DNA from: Ga0077536 sp035325705
GTDB taxonomy: Bacteria; Pseudomonadota; Gammaproteobacteria; Ga0077536
Direction of reading: 5' to 3'
DNA length: 64,000 nt
NCBI GenBank assembly: GCA_035325705.1
Contig: DAOKZI010000016.1
Location: forward strand, 25,297-89,296
Shown here: one piece after another, positions 8,857 to 15,817 of the stretch
Numbering within the stretch: the first letter of the stretch is position 1
Layout of the letters: each line of letters opens with the position of its first letter
Position numbers and translations under genes: made by a program
The notes under the pieces: generated by a model
Seen by the model: the letters and a program-made list of their open reading frames with translations, nothing else
Database searches by the model: none
What the model was told of the DNA's origin: nothing

Positions 8857-10032
8857 ATGAGCGAGGTCGTGCAGCCCGCGGGTATCTCCAGAGCAGATCC
8901 CTTCTTCGGCGAAGAGCACGCGCAGCTACGCGCGACGGTGCGCCGGTTCGTGCACGAGCGGGTCATGCCCCACGCCGACCAGTGGGAGGAGAACGGCTTC
9001 GTGCCGCGCGAGATCCTCCGCGAGCTGGGCGAGCTCGGCCTGCTGGGCATCCGCTATGCCGGCGAGTACGGCGGCAGCGAGCTCGATGCGCTGGCGACCG
9101 TCGTGCTCGCAGAAGAGCTCGGACGCAGCACCTACGGCGGCTTCGCCATCACGGTCCTGGTCCATACCGACATGGCCAGCCCTCATCTGCATCACGCCGG
9201 CACCAAGGAACAGCTTGCGCGATACATGCCCGACATCATCGCCGGCCGCCGGATCGCCGCCATCGCGATGACCGAGGCGCACGCCGGCTCCGATCTCGCC
9301 GGCATGCGCACGACGGCGAGGCTCGACGGCGATCACTGGGTGCTGGACGGCTCGAAGCTGTTCATCACCAACGGCGTGTACGGCGACATTTACTTCGTGG
9401 CCGCGAAGACCGGCGGGCCGGGGCGCAATCACAAGATGTCGATGTTCATCGTCGAGAAGGGCACGCCGGGATTCAGCGTCGCGCGCCCCTTGAAGAAGAC
9501 CGGGTGGTTGTCCAGCGATACCGCCGAGCTCAGCTTCGACGCCTGCCGGATTCCCGCCGAGAATCTCCTCGGTGAGCGCGATCGAGGTTTCTATGCCCTG
9601 GCGAGGAACCTGCAGAACGAGCGCCTGGTGCTGGGCGCCCAAGCCCTGGGAGAAGCGTCCAAGGGCATCGAGCTGACCCTGGACTGGGTGCGCCAGCGCC
9701 AAGCCTTCGGTCATCCGCTGTGGAGCCTGGGCTCGATACGCGAGCGCCTGGCGATGCGTGCCTCGCAGGTGGAAGCTGCGCGGGCCCTGCTCTATCTCAC
9801 GGCCTGGAGAGTTGCCCAGGGCCAGGAGGTGGTGAAGGAAGTGTCGATGGTCAAGGCGCTGTGCGGCACCTTGGTCAACGAAGTCCTGTATGACTGCGTG
9901 CAGTTCCACGGCGGCATGGGCTATATCCGTGAAACCGCGATCGAACGCATGGCGCGCGACGCCCGCGTGCAAGCCATCGGCGGCGGCGCGACCGAGCTCA
10001 TGCTGAGCGAGGTGGCGAAGCGGATGGCGTGA
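8857..10032 (+). CDS. Acyl-CoA dehydrogenase (isovaleryl/long-chain-type catalytic Glu)
   Basis: The predicted protein has 391 aa, an FAD-dependent alpha,beta-dehydrogenase of acyl-CoA thioesters passing electrons to ETF. The ATG at 8857 is preferred over that at 8851 because AGAGG (8846-8850) then has a 6-base spacing. Family signatures are AMTEAHAGSDLAGMRT (about 140-155), the FAD segment TNGVYGDIYFV, and FGHPLWSLGSIRERLA with CVQFHGGMGYIRET near the C-terminus. The usual C-terminal catalytic Glu position reads AIGGGATELM and has no acid. A Glu is instead present in QNERLV (E255), the position used by isovaleryl-CoA and long-chain dehydrogenases. Context suggests it acts on a branched or terpenoid acyl-CoA just before the carboxylase. 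Confidence 0.9.
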   Translation: MSEVVQPAGISRADPFFGEEHAQLRATVRRFVHERVMPHADQWEENGFVPREILRELGELGLLGIRYAGEYGGSELDALATVVLAEELGRSTYGGFAITVLVHTDMASPHLHHAGTKEQLARYMPDIIAGRRIAAIAMTEAHAGSDLAGMRTTARLDGDHWVLDGSKLFITNGVYGDIYFVAAKTGGPGRNHKMSMFIVEKGTPGFSVARPLKKTGWLSSDTAELSFDACRIPAENLLGERDRGFYALARNLQNERLVLGAQALGEASKGIELTLDWVRQRQAFGHPLWSLGSIRERLAMRASQVEAARALLYLTAWRVAQGQEVVKEVSMVKALCGTLVNEVLYDCVQFHGGMGYIRETAIERMARDARVQAIGGGATELMLSEVAKRMA

Positions 10033-10103
10033 GGCTTTTTCTGCGCGCCGTCCGAGCGAGCGCCGCGCAGGATGGGACTGTTACATGAAATCGAACAAGC
10101 TCG

Positions 10104-10380
10104 CAGGTTGCCGTGAAAGAGGACGCCCCGTTCTCGTAGCCCGGGTGCAGCGTAGCGGAACCCGGGATCGGGCATGCCCGATACATAGAGACTTTCGGCC
10201 CGGTGCCGACCGCGCCGGGTCTTCTCGAATGCATGAGAGAAGACGAGCGCCGATCCCGGGTTACGCGCTGCGCGCTCCACCCGGGCTACGAGATCTGGCG
10301 CTAGTCATTACTCCCGGGGTCGGTGCCGTGCCTTTCATAGGGGCTCCCACGACCGCGACGCCATTTCACAGCAACCTACG
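10104..10380. repeat. Nested inverted-repeat element, REP copy 3
   Basis: This fills most of the roughly 420-base gap after the dehydrogenase gene. The outer arms are GCAGGTTGCCGTGAAAGAGG (10104-10123) and, inverted at 10360-10380, GTAGGTTGCTGTGAAATGGC. The inner arms are GTAGCCCGGGTGCAGCG... ending AACCCGGGATCG (10136-10170) and its diverged inverse CGATCCCGGGTT...CACCCGGGCTACG (10251-10290). The outer motif recurs at the right edge of the window. The nested symmetry is like a composite BIME or a small non-autonomous element. No coding sequence is apparent inside. Confidence 0.6.
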
Positions 10381-10390
10381 GCCTCTTCGC

Positions 10391-10440
10391 GTCGACGAAA
10401 TCTCAAGCGATGGCACAGGCTTCCGCCAGCCTCCGCAGCG
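10391..10440 (-). repeat. Relic of an mmgE/prpD 3' end (direct repeat, left copy)
   Basis: These 50 bases align with 11374-11424, about 41 of 51 positions identical with one gap. The right copy is the 3' end and stop of the intact mmgE gene. Read on the minus strand the left copy encodes LRRLAEACAIA-stop, matching LRSLAEACAGA-stop of the intact protein. The similarity extends a few bases past the stop codon. It ends where the fic reading frame begins. Confidence 0.65.
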
Positions 10441-10452
10441 TACGCTCGGAGG

Positions 10453-11294
10453 GTGGTTTTCCGTTCAACATCTATTCTTCTTAGCAGCGTTCGACTAGAA
10501 CGTCTTCTTTTGTTTTTATTAGAAATCAATAAATTACAAATTTATTCTCCAAAATTTGGATTGACAAAGGCTCGCCTCGATGCGCTGCGGCCGCTGGCGG
10601 ACGCAGCGCTCGCACAGCTTCAAAAGCACTACGATGTCGAGCTGACTTATACCTCGAACGCCATCGAGGGCAATACGCTCACCTATCGGGAAACGGCGGA
10701 GGTCATCGAGCATGGCATCACCACCGTCGGGGGCAAGTCCCTGCACGAGCACCTCGAGGCCGTCGATCACTATCGCGCCGTGTTGTGGATGCGCGAGGCC
10801 GCAACGAGCGTCCTGCCCCTCGGCGAGGCGGTCGTTTGCGAGCTCCATCGCCGCATCGTCGCGCGCAGCCAGCCCGACATTGCCGGCATTTACAGCCGGC
10901 TGCCGCGCCGCGTCGCCGGCTCGGCCGTCGTCTTTCCGAATCCCTCGAAAACACCCGCGCTGATGAGCGAGTTCGGCGTGTGGCTGGAACAGCCGCCGCG
11001 GGCGCCGGCCGCGGCCTTCGAAGCCCATTTCCGATTGACCGCGATCCATCCGTTCAGCGACGGCAACGGACGCACGGCCCGGCTATTGATGAATCTGCTG
11101 CTGCTCCGGGCCGGATATCCGCCCGTCGCGATTCGTCCGGAAGATCGCAAGCCCTATCTGACGCGCTCGAGCAAGGGTCGCCGATCGGTGAGCTGTCCAC
11201 TTTCCAGCGCTTCATGCATGAGCGGTTGGAAGCGACTCTGGGCGCGTACTTGAGCGCTCTACAAGAGGCGCTTCCCGCTTCTGCGCAGGACTGA
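10453..11294 (+). pseudogene. Fic-domain AMP-transferase-like gene, frameshifted near its 3' end
   Basis: Fic proteins transfer AMP or related groups to target hydroxyls. The frame contains TYTSNAIEGNTLT, which fits the N-terminal inhibitory helix motif (S/T)xxxE(G/N), and the catalytic motif HPFSDGNGRTARLL near 11047. At about 11160-11165 the frame shifts: one frame continues as YLTRSSKG and loses similarity, while the +1 frame gives ALEQGSPIGELSTFQRFMHE, the expected Fic C-terminus. Adding one base after CTGAC restores a normal tail ending at 11294. The start is uncertain (GTG 10453 or TTG 10510). The first about 100 bases are strikingly AT-rich, unlike the rest of the window, which suggests transfer or rearrangement. 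A sequencing indel is an alternative to a real pseudogene. Confidence 0.7.
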
Positions 11295-11373
11295 GCTCGC
11301 CGCGCGATCGAAACGGAGCAAGCCGCGGCGTGCTCGCGTGGCTTTCCGGCCGCTGACGCGCATCGCGCTGCAA

Positions 11374-11424
11374 GTCGAAGAGAATCTCAGGCGCCGGCAC
11401 AGGCCTCCGCCAAGCTCCGCAGCG
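11374..11424 (-). repeat. Right copy of the mmgE 3'-end repeat flanking fic
   Basis: This contains the stop codon (11387-11389) and last codons of the intact MmgE/PrpD gene plus about 13 bases beyond. It is the partner of 10391-10440. Together the two copies bracket the fic gene in the same orientation. Confidence 0.65.
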
Positions 11425-12745
11425 AGCGCAGCGCGTGCAGCTCATCGACCATGGCGAGGATCTCGCCGCAGCGCGCGGCGCCGAGCACGGGGCCCGCGAG
11501 GCGCTCGAATTTGGCGACGAGGCGTGCGCGCTGGGCGGCGAGATCCTGCATCGGCTTTGCTGCGTCGTGCTCGGCGTGGACGGTGCGGCCGTCATGCGTA
11601 TGCACGGCGACGCGCGCGCAGCCCTGGCCGACCTCGTCGGCGAAGCCGACGCTCACGCGCTCGCGCAGCGCGACGAGCGTTGAATCTTGCGCATGCGCGT
11701 CGTCGAAGATCGCGGGATCCGCGGTCTCGATGCCGGCGAGCGCGAAGCTCGCGGTCTGGCGCAGGCTGAACTTGGCTTCCAAGCCCGTCGTCGGCGACGC
11801 GATGTTGCAGATCCGATCGCAGTACGGATTGACCGTCACCTCGACGCGCGCGATCGCTTCCGCTGTCAGCGCATGCGTCTCGCGCAGCCGGCGCGCGGCC
11901 TCGATCGTCGCGTGCGTCTCGTAGCAGGACGCGTGGTACTTGAAGAGATTGTGCAGCACGTGGAAACCGCCGGCGGGCGGCGCGAGCGCCTTGGCCGGCT
12001 CGAAGTTCGCGCTGTGCGTGGCGGCGAAGCCCTGCGCGCATTCGAGAGCGTCGGGGCGGCTGTCGAAGCCGCGGTACGCGAGGCTCGCGGCGAGCAGCCC
12101 GCTGCGCGCGGCGAGGCCCGCATGCAGCGGTTTGCAGGCGGTGCCGAACATCGATTTGAGCCCGGCGGCCTGCGTGGCCGCGATCCCCAGCGCGTGGCGC
12201 ATCTGCAGATCGCTCGCGCCGAGCAGCCGCGCGCAGGCGACCGCCGCGCCGAAGCTGCCGAGCGTCGCCGTGGCGTGGAAGCCGATGCCGTAGTGGCCCG
12301 GCGCGACGAGCAGGCCTATCGCGTTCTCGATTTCGTAGCCGGCGAGGAAGGCGTCCATCAGCGCCGCGCCGCTCGCGTCCATCGCCTCGCCCAGCGCGAG
12401 CGCAGCGGGCAGGATCGGCACCGTCGGGTGGCCCATGATCGCGAAGTTGACGTCGTCGTAGTCGAGCACGTGCGAGGCCGTGCCGTTCAACAGCGCGGCG
12501 CCCGCCTTCGATAGACGCAGCGCGCGGCCGTACACCTGGGCCTGCGGCGCACTGCCCTCCTCCACGAGCTCCTCGCGCAGCGGCGCGAGCGCCGGATCGG
12601 CCTGGCCGGCGATAGTGACGCCGAGGTAGTCGAGCACGCATTGGCGCACGATTTCGGCGACGGCGGGCGGCGCGTCGGCGCTGCGGAGCCGCTGCGCGCG
12701 CGTTGCGAGCTCGGCGGTGACGGGTGCACGGACGGACACGTTCAT
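11387..12745 (-). CDS. MmgE/PrpD family protein
   Basis: The predicted protein has 452 aa. The family includes 2-methylcitrate dehydratase PrpD, cis-aconitate decarboxylase and many proteins of unknown substrate, so only family membership is claimed. Conserved features are DYLGVTIAG near residue 40, LLNGTASHVLDYDDVNF near 90 with the family Asp/His cluster, GHPTVPILPAALALGE, GYEIENAIG, and FHATATLGSFGAA followed by AATQAAGLKSMFGTACKPLH. The last block is the helical-domain signature. The gene is the third of a tight minus-strand operon, with its start 3 bases from the stop of the GFA gene. There are no prpB, prpC or acn genes nearby, so methylcitrate-cycle function is not indicated. The start has MNVSVRAPVTAEL. 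Confidence 0.85.
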   Translation of the reverse strand: MNVSVRAPVTAELATRAQRLRSADAPPAVAEIVRQCVLDYLGVTIAGQADPALAPLREELVEEGSAPQAQVYGRALRLSKAGAALLNGTASHVLDYDDVNFAIMGHPTVPILPAALALGEAMDASGAALMDAFLAGYEIENAIGLLVAPGHYGIGFHATATLGSFGAAVACARLLGASDLQMRHALGIAATQAAGLKSMFGTACKPLHAGLAARSGLLAASLAYRGFDSRPDALECAQGFAATHSANFEPAKALAPPAGGFHVLHNLFKYHASCYETHATIEAARRLRETHALTAEAIARVEVTVNPYCDRICNIASPTTGLEAKFSLRQTASFALAGIETADPAIFDDAHAQDSTLVALRERVSVGFADEVGQGCARVAVHTHDGRTVHAEHDAAKPMQDLAAQRARLVAKFERLAGPVLGAARCGEILAMVDELHALRSLRSLAEACAGA

Positions 12746-12748
12746 GGC

Positions 12749-13234
12749 TCATCGCTCCAGGTTCAGTCGCTGGTGCCATTCGGCAATCGACTCCACGGGG
12801 TATTCCGGGTATTGCTGATCTTTGGGGCCGATGACCGGGACCACCCACGACGCCTTCGAATCGAGCATCAGATGCACGCGTTCGGGCGGTATCGGCAGCG
12901 GCGTGTCGATGGCGGAGGCGAAGGGATGGATCAGATCCGGCCAGCGCGGATCCCACACCCACAGCGCGCTGCCGCAGTGGCGGCAGAAGCGGCGCTCGGC
13001 CGGGCTCGGGCGGCGTTCGCCGTCGTCGTCGAGCAGCAGCGCGCGATAGACGTTGACGTGCTCGCTGCCCGTGACCTCGAGGCTCGCCGCGACGCCGCCG
13101 AGGTTGATGCCGTAGCCGCCGCTGCCGGCCGTCTTGCGGCAGATCGAGCAGTAGCAGAGGTTGAACGGATACGGGTGCGCGGAGTCCAGCGCGAAGCGCA
13201 CGAGCCCGCAGTGGCAGGATCCTTCGAGGCGCAT
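12749..13234 (-). CDS. GFA/CENP-V-domain zinc protein
   Basis: The predicted protein has 161 aa. It shows the Gfa fold zinc ligands: GSCHCGLVRF (C7, C9), YCSICRKTAGSGG (the middle Cys set) and RRFCRHCGSALW (C-x2-C). The family was named for glutathione-dependent formaldehyde-activating enzyme, but most members have no proven activity and often bind or act on small reactive carbonyl or thiol compounds. The C-terminal part, with PERVHLMLDSKASWVV, is typical of a longer bacterial subgroup. It lies between the VOC and MmgE genes with 1-3 base gaps, so the three products probably serve one pathway that I cannot name. Confidence 0.8.
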   Translation of the reverse strand: MRLEGSCHCGLVRFALDSAHPYPFNLCYCSICRKTAGSGGYGINLGGVAASLEVTGSEHVNVYRALLLDDDGERRPSPAERRFCRHCGSALWVWDPRWPDLIHPFASAIDTPLPIPPERVHLMLDSKASWVVPVIGPKDQQYPEYPVESIAEWHQRLNLER

Positions 13235-13235
13235 C

Positions 13236-13649
13236 TCAGCCGTCCTCGCTCGGGAAGTTAAGCTCCAGGGTCACGCCGTCGGGATCCTTGACGAAGAGCT
13301 GCTGCAGCTTGAACTGCGGCACTTCGCGATGACGGTACTCGACGCCGAGCGCATCGAGCTTGGCGCGGAACTCGCGAAAGCCGCTCGCCTGGAACGCGAC
13401 GTGATCGAGCGAGCCCGTGTGCCCGTGCTCGCGGGCGTCGTGCTCGCCGAGGTAGTCGGTCTGGCCCGGTGAGGACTCGGCCTCGCCGAGATGCACGCGC
13501 GCCTTGCCGTCGAGGTAGAGCCAGTAGCCCTTGAACGGAAACGGCGGGCGCACGCCGACCTCGAAGCCGAGCACCTGCTCGTAGAAACGGCGCGAGGCCT
13601 CGAGATCGCGGGCATAGACGAAGTAGTGGTCGATTGCAGCGAGCGGCAT
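13236..13649 (-). CDS. VOC (glyoxalase/bleomycin-resistance) family protein
   Basis: The predicted protein has 137 aa, starting at the ATG at 13647-13649 (MPLAAIDHYFVYARD) with GGGAGA upstream; a farther in-frame start at 13670 is less likely. Two beta-alpha-beta-beta-beta modules are visible. The candidate metal ligands are the first-strand His (AIDHYFV), a His in SLDHVAFQ and the terminal Glu in DGVTLELNFP, as in glyoxalase I-like and extradiol dioxygenase-like proteins. It is the first gene of the three-gene minus-strand operon and shares a 400-base upstream region with the divergent porin gene. Substrate unknown. Confidence 0.85.
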   Translation of the reverse strand: MPLAAIDHYFVYARDLEASRRFYEQVLGFEVGVRPPFPFKGYWLYLDGKARVHLGEAESSPGQTDYLGEHDAREHGHTGSLDHVAFQASGFREFRAKLDALGVEYRHREVPQFKLQQLFVKDPDGVTLELNFPSEDG

Positions 13650-14049
13650 GGCGAGTCTCCCTGGCGGCACTGGATCCCGGAGCCGGTTGCGGTGTTCGGC
13701 GGCCTCGGCGCAGCCACGGCTCCTGGCGCGGGTGCGCGGCGCTCGTCGTCCTTCGCACCGGCGACGAGGCGCCGAGCCGGTGCTAGCGTGAGGGCTCGAG
13801 AGGCCGACCGCAAGGCGGCGAGCCGGCGATCCCGGCGTCGCAAAGTATCAAATCGCACGGAAAACGCGGCGCATACCCAAGCTTGGGCTATTTGCCATCG
13901 TGCCCGCCTCGTCAAGGGCGCGGTGGATCAGGAAAATGTCGGGCACGGGAGGCCTGGCATTCTTTCTGCACCGTCGTGGGCTTGCCGCGCCGTCGTCGGA
14001 CGCGCCGGCGCAAACCATCAGACTCGACTGTACGAACGGAGAGTGCACA
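13650..14049. promoter_or_regulatory. 400-base divergent regulatory region between VOC operon and porin gene
   Basis: No convincing gene is present here. I see a perfect 12-bp palindrome CCCAAGCTTGGG at 13876-13887, flanked by AT-richer sequence, and a sigma-54-like site at 13955-13970 pointing toward the porin. I found no strong sigma-70 promoter for the leftward operon; GATACT on the minus strand near 13848 is only a weak -10 candidate. Confidence 0.5.
13955..13970 (+). promoter_or_regulatory. Candidate sigma-54 (-24/-12) promoter for the porin gene
   Basis: TGGCATTCTTTCTGCA matches the RpoN consensus TGGCAY-N5-TTGCW at all key positions, with GG and GC at the exact 12-bp spacing; only the first T of TTGC is changed to C. 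Transcription would start near 13981, about 70 bases before the GTG start. Sigma-54 promoters need an enhancer-binding protein; the palindrome at 13876-13887, about 80 bp upstream, is a possible binding site. Confidence 0.45.
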
Positions 14050-15606
14050 GTGCATAGCGACGTCCCGCCCGGTCCCACGGGCCCTTCCCTCTCTTTCGAT
14101 CGATGGCTGCCTCCGGCCGCTCGCCGCGCCGTTCCGCTCGCGCTCGGCTCGACGTTCGTGCTGTGCGCGGCGCTCGCCGCCGGCGCGCGGGCGCATGCCT
14201 ACGAGGCGCCGGCCGCCACGCCGCCGCCCGCGCCGAGCAGCTATGCGCAGAAGTCCCGCAGCTACGGGACGCAGCCGGAGACGGATCCGCCGCGCTACGT
14301 GCGCAATCTCGGCAAGTCCGGTATCGCCTCCCTCGAGCATCTCGACTGGCTGGACGTGGGCTTCGATTTTCGAGAGCGCTACGAGTATCGCGAGAACGAC
14401 ATCCGGCGGCCCTTTCTCGATACCGATCACAACTTCCTGCATCGCACGCGCGCCTACCTCGGCGTGCGCGAGATCCTCGATCCGCTGCGCTTCGCGCTGG
14501 AGTTCCAGGATTCCCGTCGCTCGAACAGCGTCTATCCGCCCGATACGCGCGACATCAACGAGCACGAGCTGATCCAGGGCTACGGCGAGCTGTACTTCGC
14601 CGGCGCGCTCGGCCGCGATGCGCGCGGCAATCAGCGCCCCATGCGCCTGCGCGTGGGGCGCATGGCCTGGGAAGCGCTCGACCGCCGCCTGATCGGCAAC
14701 AACCAGTGGCGCAACACGACGAACAATTTCGAAGGCATGCGCCTGAATCTCGGCCAGGAAGCGAACGACTGGGAAGTCGATCTGTGGGGCGTGAAGCCGG
14801 TGATACGCGACATCGAGGATTTCGACAGCCGCAACGAGGACGTCTGGTTCTACGGCGGCATCCTCAACTGGCGGCGCTGGTCGGACGTCGCGACCTTGCA
14901 GCCCTACTACATGGGCCTGCGCCAGCGTGCGCGCGGCGCGCAGATCGAGCGCGAAGTGCATTCGCCGGGTGTGCACGCTTACGGCGTGATCCCGGGCACG
15001 CAGCTCGACTTCGATCTCGGCGCGATCTACCAGTTCGGGCGCGAAGGCGCGCGGCAGCGCTCGGCCTGGGCCTATCTCGTCGAATTCGGCTACACGCTGC
15101 CGCACGCGTGGAAGCCCCGTCTGAGCGCCTTCTACGGCTATGCCAGCGGCGATCGCGATCCGAACGACGACGTCGACAACCGTTTCGAACGCTTCTTCGG
15201 CTTTGCGCGGCCGTGGTCCGCGGACGACAACATCATCTTCGAGAACGTGAAGACGCCGAAGCTCAAAATCGAGTTCGAGCCGTTCAAGGGTCTGGCCATC
15301 GATAGCGGCTATGCGTGGTATTGGCTCGCGAGCCCGCACGATCGCTTCAACAATCTGCTGAACGGGATCAACGGCGACAACCGCTTCAATCGCGACCGCA
15401 GCGGCGCGAGCGGCGATGCGCTCGGCCAGTCGGTCGACGTGCGGGCGCGCTACAAGCTGAGCCGGCACGTCGACACCACGGTCGGCTATTCGCACTGGAC
15501 CAACGGCGGCTTCGTGCAGACCCGCCAGCGCGCGGCGCTGGGGGAGACCACGGACAGCACCAATTTCTTCTACGTCGAGGTGTCGATCGGCCTGTGGGGG
15601 CAATAG
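14050..15606 (+). CDS. Alginate-export (AlgE-like) family outer-membrane porin
   Basis: The predicted protein has 518 aa. The GTG at 14050 is chosen because GGAGAG lies 6 bases upstream and it gives a signal peptide: a basic stretch (PPAARRA), a hydrophobic core (PLALGSTFVLCAALAAGARA) and probable cleavage after AHA near residue 50. The mature part is rich in alternating aromatic/charged beta strands (GFDFRERYEYRENDIRR, YGELYFAG, LQPYYMGLRQRARG, DFDLGAIYQFGREG) and ends in VSIGLWGQ. It matches the Alginate_exp family of 18-stranded anion-selective beta-barrels. No alginate biosynthesis genes are nearby. The next genes downstream are a sulfate ABC transporter, so uptake of an anion may be its job here; this is inference. 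Confidence 0.8.
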   Translation: MHSDVPPGPTGPSLSFDRWLPPAARRAVPLALGSTFVLCAALAAGARAHAYEAPAATPPPAPSSYAQKSRSYGTQPETDPPRYVRNLGKSGIASLEHLDWLDVGFDFRERYEYRENDIRRPFLDTDHNFLHRTRAYLGVREILDPLRFALEFQDSRRSNSVYPPDTRDINEHELIQGYGELYFAGALGRDARGNQRPMRLRVGRMAWEALDRRLIGNNQWRNTTNNFEGMRLNLGQEANDWEVDLWGVKPVIRDIEDFDSRNEDVWFYGGILNWRRWSDVATLQPYYMGLRQRARGAQIEREVHSPGVHAYGVIPGTQLDFDLGAIYQFGREGARQRSAWAYLVEFGYTLPHAWKPRLSAFYGYASGDRDPNDDVDNRFERFFGFARPWSADDNIIFENVKTPKLKIEFEPFKGLAIDSGYAWYWLASPHDRFNNLLNGINGDNRFNRDRSGASGDALGQSVDVRARYKLSRHVDTTVGYSHWTNGGFVQTRQRAALGETTDSTNFFYVEVSIGLWGQ

Positions 15607-15618
15607 ACCGGCGCCGAC

Positions 15619-15654
15619 GCCCCGCATATTTGCGAACTGGCAAATATGCGGGGC
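15619..15654. terminator. Perfect 15-bp hairpin between porin and sulfate-binding protein genes
   Basis: GCCCCGCATATTTGC (15619-15633) and its exact inverse (15640-15654) are separated by a 6-base loop, GAACTG. It starts 13 bases after the porin stop codon. No T-run follows on either strand, so it may be a processing or stabilising hairpin or a dyad operator for the sulfate operon rather than an intrinsic terminator. Confidence 0.6.
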
Positions 15655-15817
15655 AAAAACTCTCAAATCTGCTCGACGCTCGCCGGCCGCACTGCCGGAG
15701 CGCTTGAATTTCAAGGACCTGCCGCGGCCACCGCCGCTGGCGCAGTGCTTGCTCCACGGCTGGAGCGGGCGGCGCACGGCGCGCCGCCGCCGTGTCCCAA
15801 CCGATTGGAAAGACCTC

